From NCBI RefSeq assembly GCF_001667945.1, contig NZ_LZJK01000159.1:22208-86207 (forward strand): a DNA stretch of 64,000 nt. Direction: 5' to 3'. The notes beneath the pieces are model-generated. The model saw nothing but the letters and a program-made list of their open reading frames with translations. It was not told the DNA's origin and did not search any database. Shown here in pieces: positions 1 through 8,159 of this stretch; position 1 is the first letter of the stretch; each line of letters opens with the position of its first letter. The stretch comes from Mycolicibacter sinensis. Lineage in GTDB: Bacteria; Actinomycetota; Actinomycetes; Mycobacteriales; Mycobacteriaceae. The position numbers and the translations under genes are program-made.

Positions 1-213
1 GCCGACAAGACCAAACAGCGTCTCGGCCGGTACGTCGAAGACTCGCTCGCCGGCAAGGACAACGAGGCGATCCGCGGCGTCGCCAACAAGGTGATCGAGC
101 TCGCCCACAGCGTGAAGCACTCCACGGAGCCCACGCGGCGGGAAGCCGGGATCGCCGCCGACTCGGTGATCATGCTGGCGAACATCCTGCGGCGGGTCGA
201 TCAGGACTTCTGA
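1..213 (+). CDS. Hypothetical protein, 5' end missing
   Basis: The C-terminal 70 residues of a protein read in frame from base 1 to a TGA at 211-213. The start lies outside the window. The fragment is charged and probably all-helical (it begins ADKTKQRLGRYVEDSL and ends ILRRVDQDF). I recognise no family. It is followed after about 75 bp by the DUF488 gene on the same strand, so the two could share a transcript. Function is unknown. Confidence 0.55.
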   Translation, partial: ADKTKQRLGRYVEDSLAGKDNEAIRGVANKVIELAHSVKHSTEPTRREAGIAADSVIMLANILRRVDQDF

Positions 214-289
214 GTCGAAGTCACGGTTGCATCGCGTCACCGGGGGTTCACTGCACGTCGGCACGCTCGGTGATGCACCATTGGGACCC

Positions 290-763
290 ATGGGCACCTC
301 TGACACCACCGCCGCGCACGACGCCGCCGAAGGGACCCTGGTCAGCATCGGCTACGAGGGGCGGACCGTCGGCGACCTCGTCGCCCAGTTGCTCGCGCAG
401 GACGTGCGCGTGCTCGTGGACGTCCGACTGACCCCGCTGAGTCGCAAGCCGGGACTGTCGAAGACGAAGCTGTCTGAGGCGCTCGCCGCCGTCGGCATCA
501 GATACGTGCACCATCGTGCGCTGGGCAACCCGAAGGACAACCGCGCCGGGTTCCGCGCCGGTGAGCCGGAGTCCCGCGCACGGTACCGGGAGGTGCTCGA
601 CAGCTCGGCCGCCACCGATGCGCTCGCCCACGTGTGCGAACTCCTGGACGGCGGGGTAGTGGCATTGCTGTGTTTCGAGCATGACCACGCCGAGTGCCAC
701 CGAGACATCGTGGTCCGCCAGCTGTTGAAAGCCCGCCCGACCGCTGCCGTGGTGCACGTCTAG
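290..763 (+). CDS. DUF488 family protein
   Basis: This 157-residue protein has the hallmarks of the DUF488 family. Near the N-terminus it has SIGYEGR, followed by VLVDVR and SRKPGLSK, then HHRALGNP, and near the C-terminus LLCFE followed by an ECHRD block. DUF488 is a small alpha/beta family of unproven biochemistry that recurs near nucleic-acid and defence genes. I chose the ATG at 290 because the conserved domain begins about 15 residues later. A TTG at 227 would add 21 non-conserved residues. The stop overlaps the stop of the convergent gene at the palindrome CTAG (760-763). The family call is strong, the function unknown. Confidence 0.8.
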   Translation: MGTSDTTAAHDAAEGTLVSIGYEGRTVGDLVAQLLAQDVRVLVDVRLTPLSRKPGLSKTKLSEALAAVGIRYVHHRALGNPKDNRAGFRAGEPESRARYREVLDSSAATDALAHVCELLDGGVVALLCFEHDHAECHRDIVVRQLLKARPTAAVVHV

Positions 764-1551
764 AACAGGGCGTCCTCGATCTTCGGCCGCCACACGCCGA
801 GGACGGAGAAGACCCAGTGCCGTGCGTTCTGGTTCCCGACGTAGAAGTGCACGTCGTTGTCCTCAGCCAGCATCTCGCCACGCCACTTCGTCAACATCGC
901 CTCGCGCGCCCGACCGCGGTCGCCGTAGTCACGCAGCCACTTGCGGCCGCCCTGCCCGGCCTCCCAATCCAGGACCTTCTGGTCGTGGCCCTTGCATGTC
1001 GCCGTTGCGCACTTGTACCTGTATCGGACGACGAAGGGCGCTGGCTCCAGCGGAGCCAACGATGTGCCGAACAGATCCGGCGCCGAAGCCTTGTCGATCT
1101 TCGCCTGCTCGGACTTGCTCCACGGCTGCCCGTCCTCGACGGTGACCTTGACGTCGTACGGCTTGATCAAGCCGAGCGAGGGCGCCCGCTTGGTCATTTC
1201 ACCCACCGGATTCCGAGCCAACAGGTCGCACATCGTCGTCGTGCCGATCAACCCATCGAGGTTCGCCCGTCGGCCCTGCCAGTTGCTGCTCGTACCGATC
1301 CATGCCACGCGCGCCATCTCGTCCTGGCGAGGGCGGAAGGACTCCGGACGGACATCGTTGGACTGGTGGTAGGTGCCGTTCACCTGGATCACGTCGTACT
1401 TCTTGAACGTCCGGTCGAAGTCCTCATTGCGGAACCGGACGGGGTACAGGCGAATCCACTCAGGCCGTTCGCGGTCGAGTCGCACGCCGGCGACGCAGAC
1501 AGTCTCCAGGTACTTGTCGCTCGGGTTGGGGTAGGTCTTGACGGTGACCAT
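760..1551 (-). CDS. Conserved protein paired with DUF488
   Basis: A 263-residue protein whose N-terminus (MVTVKTYPNPSDKY) and early block (EWIRLYPVRFR, then FKKYDVI and RPESFRP) resemble a family I remember as encoded next to DUF488 genes and described as a possible dual OB-fold, nucleic-acid-binding protein. That memory could not be checked here. A CATATCKGHDQ segment near residue 190 has two cysteines and a histidine that could bind metal. The ATG at 1551 is preferred because the conserved part starts there. An upstream ATG at 1632 would add 27 residues of low conservation. It converges on the DUF488 gene and shares the CTAG overlap. It is divergent from the methylase gene. Molecular function is unknown. 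Confidence 0.6.
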   Translation of the reverse strand: MVTVKTYPNPSDKYLETVCVAGVRLDRERPEWIRLYPVRFRNEDFDRTFKKYDVIQVNGTYHQSNDVRPESFRPRQDEMARVAWIGTSSNWQGRRANLDGLIGTTTMCDLLARNPVGEMTKRAPSLGLIKPYDVKVTVEDGQPWSKSEQAKIDKASAPDLFGTSLAPLEPAPFVVRYRYKCATATCKGHDQKVLDWEAGQGGRKWLRDYGDRGRAREAMLTKWRGEMLAEDNDVHFYVGNQNARHWVFSVLGVWRPKIEDALF

Positions 1552-1694
1552 GACCTCCGCGGTCTGTTCACCCGGACGCGGCGCCTTCAAACCCCCGCTG
1601 TCCACCTCACCAGCGGTGCCATTTCCTCCCATCCGGGCAGATTAACGGCCGCGTGAGCAATCGACGTGGACCTTCCCCAGCGTCGGTCGCGCCG

Positions 1695-1730
1695 CACACG
1701 AAACGCCAGGATCTGGATCTGGCGCGTGTG
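1695..1730. repeat. Inverted repeat in divergent promoter
   Basis: CACACG (1695-1700) and CGCCAG (1704-1709) pair with CTGGCG (1719-1724) and CGTGTG (1725-1730), with a 9-nt loop and a 3-nt bulge. It lies between the divergent DUF488-partner and methylase genes, 26 bp before the GTG of the methylase. It is placed well for an operator controlling both genes. This is an inference from symmetry only. Confidence 0.45.
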
Positions 1731-1756
1731 TCGGTATCACTGCCTATGGTCATCTC

Positions 1757-4700
1757 GTGCCTAGCCAACTCGCGATCGAGACCGTCACCCGCCTTGCGCG
1801 CCGCACTCCGGTGAGGCCAGAGGCGGAGATCCAGGCCGACATCTACATGCTGTTGACCACTTCAGGCCTCGGCCTCGACTCTGATGACGTCGTGAAGATG
1901 GAGTCGCAGGTTGCCGACGGCACGCGGCGTCGCATCGACATCGAAGCCGGTCACGTCGTCATAGAGGTGAAGAAGGATCTCCGCGCCGGAAATCTCGCCG
2001 ATTACGAGGAGCAGCTCGCGGGGTATGTCCAGCAGCGTCACATCGAGCTCGGTAGCCGTTACGTCGGCATCTTGACTGACGGCACCGGGTGGCGACTCTA
2101 CAACCTGAGGGACGGGGCGCTCGTCGCTGTATCCGAACTCGAACTGAACCCAAATGCGCCGGACGTCGACCACCTCCTGGTGTGGCTGGAATCCGTCATG
2201 GCGACCAGGGACCAGATCAAGCCCACACCGCAGGAGATCGAAGATCGCCTCGGCGCCGAATCTCCCGGCCATCAGCTCGATCACGCGTCCCTCGCGGCTC
2301 TGTTCGAAGCGAACGTTGACCACGCAGAGGTGAAGCTCAAGCGCGAACTCTGGGCCAAGCTGCTTCGTACGGCGTTCGGCAAGGGCTTCGTCGATGACCC
2401 CGACCTGTTCATCAACCACACGCTGCTGGTGATCACCGCCGAGCTGATCGCCCACGCCGCGATCGGATGGGATGTCTCACCCAGTGGCGGCCTGTCGCCG
2501 ATTCAGCTGACGTCAGGTACGGAGTTCCAGCAGGCCCAGATTCACGGTGTCGTCGAGGCCGATTTCTTCGATTGGGTGGTACAGGTCGATGGCGGTCAAG
2601 AGTTCGTCGCAGAACTCGGTCGGCGCATCGCACGATTCGACTGGACCAAGGTCGAGCATGACGTTCTCAAGATCCTCTACGAATCGGTAATCGCCCCCGA
2701 GGAGCGTCAACGCCTCGGGGAGTACTACACGCCGGACTGGCTCGCGGATCGAGTAGTTGCGGCGACCGTCACTGACCCGCTCGGCTCGAGAGTGGCCGAC
2801 CCCAGCTGCGGGTCTGGAACGTTCCTGTTCCATGCGATCAGGCGGTACCTGCGGGCAGCCGATGACGCGGGCACTGCCAGTGCGGCCGCGGTGGACGAGG
2901 TCACGGCGCACGTGATCGGGATGGATGTACACCCAGTAGCCGTCACCCTCGCCCGGGTCACGTACCTGTTGGCGATCGGACTCGACCGACTCAAGGATGG
3001 TGAGCGGGGACCGCTGGCGATTCCCGTCTACCTCGGGGACTCGATGCAGTGGGAGCAGAGCCGCGACCTCATCGGAGGCGTGGACAGGGTGACCATCAGC
3101 ACGGAGGGCGATTCCATCATCGCCGGCGGCGGCGGTGTTCTCTTCGGTGACGACTTGGTCTTCCCGCGCACCATCCTCGGGGACGCCGGCCGGTTCGATC
3201 GACTCGTCTCGGAGATGGCAGACAAGGCCCTCGACACGTCCAACAAGAAGAACGGGACGTTGATCGACCCGGTCCTGAGGCGGTTCAACATCGCCGAGGA
3301 CGAGGCCGAGATCCTGCGTGAGACGTTCGCCACCATGCGGGCACTACACAAGTCGGGAAAGAACCACATCTGGGGCTACTACGTCCGCAACCTGATCCGC
3401 CCCCTGTGGCTGGCTGAGCCCGATAACCGCGTCGACGTGCTCGTGGGTAACCCGCCATGGCTGCCCTACGCGAAGATGACCGCCGCGATGCAGGAGAGCT
3501 ACAAGAAGCTGGCTAAGCCGCGCAACTTGCTGACCGGCGGGCTAGGGGCGGCCAGCCGTGACCTCTCCACACTCTTTGTCGTGCGGGCGGTGGAGCTATA
3601 CCTGCGTCCCGGTGGCGCGTTCGCGTTTGTGATGCCCTATGGGATCCTCACCCGTAAGCCGCACACAGGCTTCCGCACCGGCAAGTGGATGACGAGGAAC
3701 TCGGAACACCTCGCAGTGGAGTTCGGAGTCAGTTGGGGCCTGGCCGATGTCACAACCGGTTTCCCCATGGTGTCCTGCGTAGTCCAAGGCAAGCGATCGG
3801 CGTCGGCTTCCCCGATCGGGGAAGCCATCAGCGCTTGGACCGGATACCTCGCGCGACCGGATATTCCGTGGGAAGAGGCGAAGGACAAGATCACGATCGG
3901 CGATGGCGCTGTGTCTGCGCACGATGCCGGCGCCGTGAGGCCGGAGTCGCCGTACAAGAAGAAGTTCCGTCAGGGCGCCGTTCTCGCTCCGCAGATGGTT
4001 CTCTTTGTCCGTGAAGTTCCTGCAGGCCCACTCGGCGCCGGAGCGGGCCGAGTGTCGGTGACGTCCAATCGCAGCACCTACGAGCCCAAGCCTTGGAAGC
4101 ACCTGGCCGCGATCAGCGCGACGGTCGAGACGAAGTTCGTTCGTCCTACGTACCTCGGTATGACTGTGCTTCCCTACCGCACACTGGAACCGCGGCGAAC
4201 TGTACTCCCGGTCAATGACGCCGATGTGCTCGAAGAGTCAGCCATCGATGACCACCCCGGGCTCAAGTCCTGGTGGGACCAGGCTGAGGAACTGTGGGGC
4301 GCGAACAAGTCAGAGTCAGATAAGGGAAAGCTGCTCGACCGCATCGACTTTCACGGGCAGCTATCGGCACAACTCCCAGTCGCTTCGATCCGAGTTGTCT
4401 ACACGAAGACTGGGAACAAGCTCGCAGCGGCGATCGTGCGCGACTCACGTGCGATCATCGACTTCTCCCTGTACTGGGCCGAGGTCTCGACCGAGTCGGA
4501 AGCGCGGTATCTGTGCGCGGTGCTGAACTCGGGCACGGTGCTGGAGAGGGTGAAGCCTCTGCAGACCCTGGGCCTCTACGGCGCGCGGCACTTCGACAAG
4601 TACGTGTTCCTGGTGCCGTTCCCGAAGTACGACAACACCGACGACCTGCACCTTGAGATCGCTTCTCTCGGCGAGAAGGCGGAGAAGCTCGCAGCGACCA

Positions 4701-4825
4701 TCGATGTGTCCTCGGCGCGTACGTTCCAGGCGGCGCGGAAACTGATTGTCCAGGCGGTTGCGGACGCCGGTATCGGTGCGGCGATCGACGCCGCGGTCGC
4801 CAAGCTGGTGCCGGCGGAAAGCTGA
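1757..4825 (+). CDS. Fused nuclease/N6-adenine DNA methyltransferase (type IIG-like)
   Basis: This 1022-residue protein combines an N-terminal PD-(D/E)xK-like endonuclease signature (D61, then E70-V-K72) with an amino-methyltransferase core. SAM-binding motif I is DPSCGSGTF starting at D348, and the catalytic NPPW motif starts at N565, which indicates N6-adenine methylation. The segment between 600 and 1000 probably holds target recognition. The layout matches single-chain type IIG or Eco57I-like restriction-modification enzymes, which cut and modify one DNA target. The start is a GTG at 1757. No separate specificity or restriction subunit is nearby. The gene appears intact. Its place on a mobile element beside DUF488 suggests anti-phage defence. 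Confidence 0.82.
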   Translation: MPSQLAIETVTRLARRTPVRPEAEIQADIYMLLTTSGLGLDSDDVVKMESQVADGTRRRIDIEAGHVVIEVKKDLRAGNLADYEEQLAGYVQQRHIELGSRYVGILTDGTGWRLYNLRDGALVAVSELELNPNAPDVDHLLVWLESVMATRDQIKPTPQEIEDRLGAESPGHQLDHASLAALFEANVDHAEVKLKRELWAKLLRTAFGKGFVDDPDLFINHTLLVITAELIAHAAIGWDVSPSGGLSPIQLTSGTEFQQAQIHGVVEADFFDWVVQVDGGQEFVAELGRRIARFDWTKVEHDVLKILYESVIAPEERQRLGEYYTPDWLADRVVAATVTDPLGSRVADPSCGSGTFLFHAIRRYLRAADDAGTASAAAVDEVTAHVIGMDVHPVAVTLARVTYLLAIGLDRLKDGERGPLAIPVYLGDSMQWEQSRDLIGGVDRVTISTEGDSIIAGGGGVLFGDDLVFPRTILGDAGRFDRLVSEMADKALDTSNKKNGTLIDPVLRRFNIAEDEAEILRETFATMRALHKSGKNHIWGYYVRNLIRPLWLAEPDNRVDVLVGNPPWLPYAKMTAAMQESYKKLAKPRNLLTGGLGAASRDLSTLFVVRAVELYLRPGGAFAFVMPYGILTRKPHTGFRTGKWMTRNSEHLAVEFGVSWGLADVTTGFPMVSCVVQGKRSASASPIGEAISAWTGYLARPDIPWEEAKDKITIGDGAVSAHDAGAVRPESPYKKKFRQGAVLAPQMVLFVREVPAGPLGAGAGRVSVTSNRSTYEPKPWKHLAAISATVETKFVRPTYLGMTVLPYRTLEPRRTVLPVNDADVLEESAIDDHPGLKSWWDQAEELWGANKSESDKGKLLDRIDFHGQLSAQLPVASIRVVYTKTGNKLAAAIVRDSRAIIDFSLYWAEVSTESEARYLCAVLNSGTVLERVKPLQTLGLYGARHFDKYVFLVPFPKYDNTDDLHLEIASLGEKAEKLAATIDVSSARTFQAARKLIVQAVADAGIGAAIDAAVAKLVPAES

Positions 4826-4835
4826 CTCCGCCGGG

Positions 4836-5261
4836 TTACGCCACCCGCCGCTGCACATCCTCGACAGGGATCAGCCACGCGCCCGGCACCGGCGTGCCGG
4901 CACCGGCCCGCACCGCGGCCTGCTGCCCTCGGCTGATGCGCACCTGCACGGCCTGGCGGGTGATCCCCAACAGCTCGGCGGCCTCGGCGGTGGACAGGTA
5001 TCCGTGCTCGCGGCGCCACGCCTCAGCGGACTTGCGGCTGCGGGGCACCTCGTCAACCCACTCGCGCCGGGTGACTGTGCGGTCCTCCCAGCGCGCGGCG
5101 CGGAGACGGCCGTCGCTGATCATCCGCGTCACCGTGTCGCGGTGCACGGAGAGCAACGCCGCGGCGTCGTTGATGGTGAGGAAGCCCTCAGCGTGCAGCC
5201 GCTCCTCTTCGCGACGGAAGCGGGCGCGGAGTGCTTCGGCGGCACGGTCGGAGGGGGTCAT
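4836..5261 (-). CDS. Double helix-turn-helix (excisionase-like) protein
   Basis: This 141-residue protein contains two tandem excisionase/MerR-like DNA-binding domains. The first (about residues 27-69) contains INDAAALLSVHRDTVTRMI, and the second (about 87-139) contains STAEAAELLGITRQAVQVRI and ends in a typical LIPVEDVQRRV helix. Its ATG overlaps the TGA of the upstream serine recombinase (ATGA at 5258-5261), so translation is probably coupled. It may be the directionality or accessory factor of that recombinase, or a repressor of the pair. The domain call is firm, the role inferred. Confidence 0.72.
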   Translation of the reverse strand: MTPSDRAAEALRARFRREEERLHAEGFLTINDAAALLSVHRDTVTRMISDGRLRAARWEDRTVTRREWVDEVPRSRKSAEAWRREHGYLSTAEAAELLGITRQAVQVRISRGQQAAVRAGAGTPVPGAWLIPVEDVQRRVA

Positions 5262-5833
5262 GCGGCGCTCTCCTTCGCCGCGGCCGGCGCGCGGTAGTTG
5301 TAGACGCTCTGCCGGCTGATCCCGAACTCCGTGGCGAGCTTTGTCGCGGACTCACCCGCGGCGAGCCGGGACCGCAGCTCGTCGGCTTGGTCTCCGTCGA
5401 GCTTCGCCCGCCGCCCCTTATAGACGCCGCGCGCCTTCGCGAGAGCGATGCCCTCCCGTTGCCGTTCCAGGATCAGTGACCTCTCGAACTCGGCGACGGC
5501 ACCGAGCATCGACAACAGGAGCGTGTTCATCGGGGAGTCGTCACCGGTGAACGTCATCGATTCCTTGACGAACTCGACCCGCACGCCGCGGCTCGTCAGC
5601 TCCCGGACGGTGCGGCGGAGGTCTTCGAGGTTGCGGGCGAGGCGGTCCATCGAGTGGATGACGAAGGTATCGCCGTCGCGGAGGTAGCGCAGCGCCTCGG
5701 ACAGCGCCGGCCGATCGGTGCTCTTGCCCGACGCCTTGTCGGTGAAGGTTCGATCCACCTTGATCCCCGCCAGTTGCCTGTCGGTCGATTGCTCGGCTGT
5801 GGACACCCGCTCGTATCCAACCCGTTCGCCCAT
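5258..5833 (-). CDS. Small serine recombinase (resolvase/invertase family)
   Basis: A 191-residue resolvase/invertase. The catalytic domain begins with YERVST, with S11 as the nucleophile. The conserved arginine block is DRLAR (D63-R67), and MLGAVAEFERSLI marks the long dimerisation E-helix. The C-terminus has an HTH (GESATKLATEFGISRQSVYNY) followed by an Ala-rich tail. The length is normal for Tn3/Hin-type enzymes. No transposase gene is present nearby. It may therefore resolve element dimers or drive a local inversion rather than serve a Tn3 transposon. It is the first gene of a two-gene operon with the double-HTH protein. An inverted repeat 45 bp upstream (5878-5892) may be its operator or recombination site. 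Confidence 0.85.
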   Translation of the reverse strand: MGERVGYERVSTAEQSTDRQLAGIKVDRTFTDKASGKSTDRPALSEALRYLRDGDTFVIHSMDRLARNLEDLRRTVRELTSRGVRVEFVKESMTFTGDDSPMNTLLLSMLGAVAEFERSLILERQREGIALAKARGVYKGRRAKLDGDQADELRSRLAAGESATKLATEFGISRQSVYNYRAPAAAKESAA

Positions 5834-5877
5834 TTTCGGCCTCTCTGTCCAGTAGAGGTCTCAGACGTGCCTCTACA

Positions 5878-5892
5878 CGTTGTCCAACAACG
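5878..5892. promoter_or_regulatory. CGTTGT-N3-ACAACG operator candidate
   Basis: A perfect 6-bp inverted repeat with a 3-bp spacer, 45 bp upstream of the recombinase ATG. Nearly the same sequence (CGTTGT, 3 bp, ACAAC) occurs upstream of the lipoprotein protease at 9047-9060. The recurrence in front of two leftward genes of the same element supports a shared DNA-binding protein. Confidence 0.45.
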
Positions 5893-6018
5893 CGATTCGG
5901 ACCCTAGATGTGCGCACTGACAGAAAGCGGCCCGCGACGCGTTTGGGTACACCCCAGTTGGACGGGTAGAACTCGGCCGCAACTGCCCCACGGTCAGCTG
6001 ACCCCACCCCGAACCGAG

Positions 6019-6054
6019 AACACCCCGGCCGCGCTCCCATGCGGCCGGGGTGTT
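6019..6054. terminator. Strong hairpin, probable terminator
   Basis: A perfect 14-bp GC-rich stem (6019-6032 with 6041-6054) closes an 8-nt loop and is flanked on the plus strand by TGTTTG. The long run of U expected of a classical Rho-independent terminator is absent on both strands, but mycobacteria tolerate this. It lies between divergent genes, so its transcript is unknown. Confidence 0.5.
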
Positions 6055-6135
6055 TGCAACAACGAAGGCGACCGTAGCCGCCGGGTACGACAACAGGTGG
6101 AGGGTGTCGGCAGTACCGATACCCTGGTACGGAAA

Positions 6136-6149
6136 CCGGGTGAACCCGG
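6136..6149. repeat. CCGGGT-GA-ACCCGG inverted repeat
   Basis: A perfect 6-bp inverted repeat with a 2-bp spacer, 114 bp before the HTH gene at 6264. It could be an operator for that gene. The high GC content makes chance symmetry possible. Confidence 0.25.
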
Positions 6150-6263
6150 GCGTGCGACCTGCTTTCACGCCCCGGAGACCCTAAGTAGTGCTGACCCCTC
6201 CCCGCCGTTTCCGTACCCGCGCCCCGCGCATCGTCTCCGTGACAGCACGAACATGATCGCGCC

Positions 6264-6557
6264 ATGACCGAGCGCACCCCGTTCCAGTTCGCAATCGACA
6301 ACCCTGCGGTTCGCCGCGACATCGCCCTCGCGGTCGCGGACGGCGTCTCACCCGAGCAGTTGGCCGAGGAGTTCAACATCTCCGAGTCGACCGTCCGCTC
6401 CTACGCTGCGGAGTGGGAAGGCGTGCAGCGGCGTATCCGGAGCCTCGATGCCTGGGAGCGGGAGAGCATCATCCATGCCTGCGCACGCGGTGGCCGCCGC
6501 CGCTGGGAACGGGAACTCGGCCCGGAGGTCATCCGGCAGCTGCTCGACGAGGGGTAA
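6264..6557 (+). CDS. Small HTH protein
   Basis: A 97-residue protein with a clear helix-turn-helix in its N-terminal half (ADGVSPEQLAEEFNISESTVRSY, quoted here as about residues 25-47). The C-terminal half is basic and rich in Arg/Trp. The HTH resembles the terminal HTH of the nearby serine recombinase, but no catalytic domain is present. It is probably a transcription regulator of the element. A convergent terminator hairpin follows at 6574-6616. Confidence 0.6.
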   Translation: MTERTPFQFAIDNPAVRRDIALAVADGVSPEQLAEEFNISESTVRSYAAEWEGVQRRIRSLDAWERESIIHACARGGRRRWERELGPEVIRQLLDEG

Positions 6558-6573
6558 GCCGCACCCCGAACAG

Positions 6574-6616
6574 CACGGAGCCCCCGCACCAGTGGAAGAG
6601 GTACGGGGGCTCCGTG
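6574..6616. terminator. Bidirectional terminator hairpin
   Basis: CACGGAGCCCCCG (6574-6586) pairs perfectly with CGGGGGCTCCGTG (6604-6616) across a 17-nt loop, followed on the plus strand by TTGGTTGGG. It lies between the convergent HTH gene (ending 6557) and the split Pro/Ser-rich gene (ending 6627), so it probably terminates both transcripts. Confidence 0.65.
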
Positions 6617-6626
6617 TTGGTTGGGC

Positions 6627-8117
6627 TCAGGCCGCCGCGTCGGGGCGGTTCTGTGCAATCGTCCCGCCCCGGACGGCCTCCGAGATTGTGTCCTCACCAT
6701 GGAGCAGGCCACCCTCGCCGTACGTGGTGATCTTCTTCTCCTCGCCGTCACCGCCGCGGTGGGCACCGGCCGGTGCGCCGCCGGCCATCGGGGTCATCGG
6801 CATCATCGGCATGCCGCCGCCCATGGGGCGGCCCGCGGTCTGCTGCTGTCCGGCGGGGACCTGAGTGCCGGTCCCGGTAGCGCCGCTGGTCTTGGTCTCC
6901 GGGCTCGGCGAGTAGGCAGTGGCGGCCGGCGTCGAGCGCCCGGACACGTCAGAGCTCGTGTGGAGGCCGGTCGCGCTCGTGCCGCTCGTCGGGGCCTGCT
7001 GGTTGACGGCCGGGGCTCCGCCGAGACTGGTGCCGGTGATCGGCGTGCCGGTGGGGCGGAACGAGGTGCTGGTCGTCGACGGAGACGGCGTGGACGCGGC
7101 GGGGGACTCGGTGTGTGTACCGCTGCCCAGGCCGAGTGCCAGTCCGGTACCCGTCTCACCCAGGAGTTCGCGAACACCGTCGAGGTCGAGGACCCCTTCC
7201 TGCTTCGCGTTCTTCGCCTGCTGGTTCTGCGGCTGCTGAGCTGCCTGCTGCGGTGCGGCGGCCGCCGGGTTCGCCTGCTGGGTCGGCATCTGCACCGGCT
7301 GCTGAGCCTGCCCCTGCTGCGCCAGGAGAGCGGCGATGGCCGCTGTGCTCGGGTCGACGCCGCTGCTGGTCGAGGTGGTCGGCGACGTGGATGTGGGCGA
7401 GGCGGTGCTCGACGGAGACGGGGTGCCGGCGGGCTTACCGCTGCTCGGGGCAGCGGGGGTGCCTGAGCTGGGAGCGGTGCGGCCGTTGCCGGTGCCGGTA
7501 CCCGAGGACGGAGCCGGGGTGCCGGTACCCGGTCCGGCGGTGGGAGCTTCGCCGCTGCTATCCGTCGCCGTCGTCACCCCCTTTATCACGAGCACCGCCC
7601 GCTTGCGAGCTGCCTCGTACGCCTCGTCGGCCGTCTTGCGCCTGTTCTTCAGCGCCTGGAGATTGAGGATCGCCGAGTCCTATTCGGCGACGGCCGAATC
7701 CAGCAGCGGCTTCATCAGCGCCTTCGCCGTCTCGTCCGTCGCCTCGTCATACGCCTTCTGTGCGGCGGCCAGCGCGGTACCCGCGTCGGTGACACGCTTC
7801 TCGGCGGCGTCGAGGTCCTTCTTCTTCGGGGCGTCCCGCTTCCAAGCAGCGACCGCGTCCTTGAGGATCTTCGTGGCGGACTCGATCGCCGCGGCCACCG
7901 TCGCCAGGTCGCGGGCCGAGGCGGCGGCGGCGTTTGCCTCAGTCACCACCTCGTCGGGCGTCTTGCCGCCGGCCGTGCCGCGGACACCTGTCGTCGTGGT
8001 CTGGATCGCCGTGGCGATACCGTCCAGTTCCGTGCTCAGCTTCGGAGCCGCAGCAGGATCAGGAAGCGCATCGATGCCGGAGAAATCAGGATCGTCAGGG
8101 TATGCCATGGGGTTCAT
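6627..8117 (-). pseudogene. Helical plus Pro/Ser/Thr-rich protein, split by in-frame amber codon
   Basis: One reading frame runs from the ATG at 8117 to 6627 but is interrupted by a single TAG at 7682-7680. The first 145 codons encode an Ala/Lys-rich, probably coiled-coil segment ending DSAVAE. After the TAG the same frame continues with DSAILNLQALKNRRKTADEA and about 320 further codons of Pro/Ser/Thr/Gly/Gln-rich low-complexity sequence, ending EAVRGGTIAQNRPDAAA. The helical character continues across the stop, so one full-length protein of about 495 residues is the likely ancestor. The architecture (helical head, disordered tail) resembles actinobacterial secreted ESX-associated proteins, but no WXG motif is seen, so that is only a suggestion. 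It is a nonsense mutation, an error or a suppressed stop. A GTG at 7595 could restart the tail. Confidence 0.7.
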
Positions 8118-8159
8118 TGTCCCTGTTCAGCATGGGTAGTTAGCCCGACGACACGAGTT

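Larger units (their letters stand above)
5834..6263. other. 430-bp non-coding region between divergent genes
   Basis: This gap separates the leftward recombinase operon from the rightward HTH gene at 6264. It holds three symmetric elements: a CGTTGT/ACAACG repeat (5878-5892), a 14-bp perfect hairpin (6019-6054) and a CCGGGT/ACCCGG repeat (6136-6149). I see no convincing coding frame. The hairpin looks like a terminator where no annotated transcript ends, so a small RNA or a leader may be transcribed here. Confidence 0.5.

Noticed and set aside
5746..5755. GGTTCGATCC resembling a tRNA T-arm as a second att site
   Set aside because: It lies inside the recombinase gene and matches only 10 bases, expected by chance.
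5908..6267. Possible 119-codon gene in the divergent gap
   Set aside because: It crosses the 14-bp hairpin and has no coding character; the gap is better explained as regulatory.
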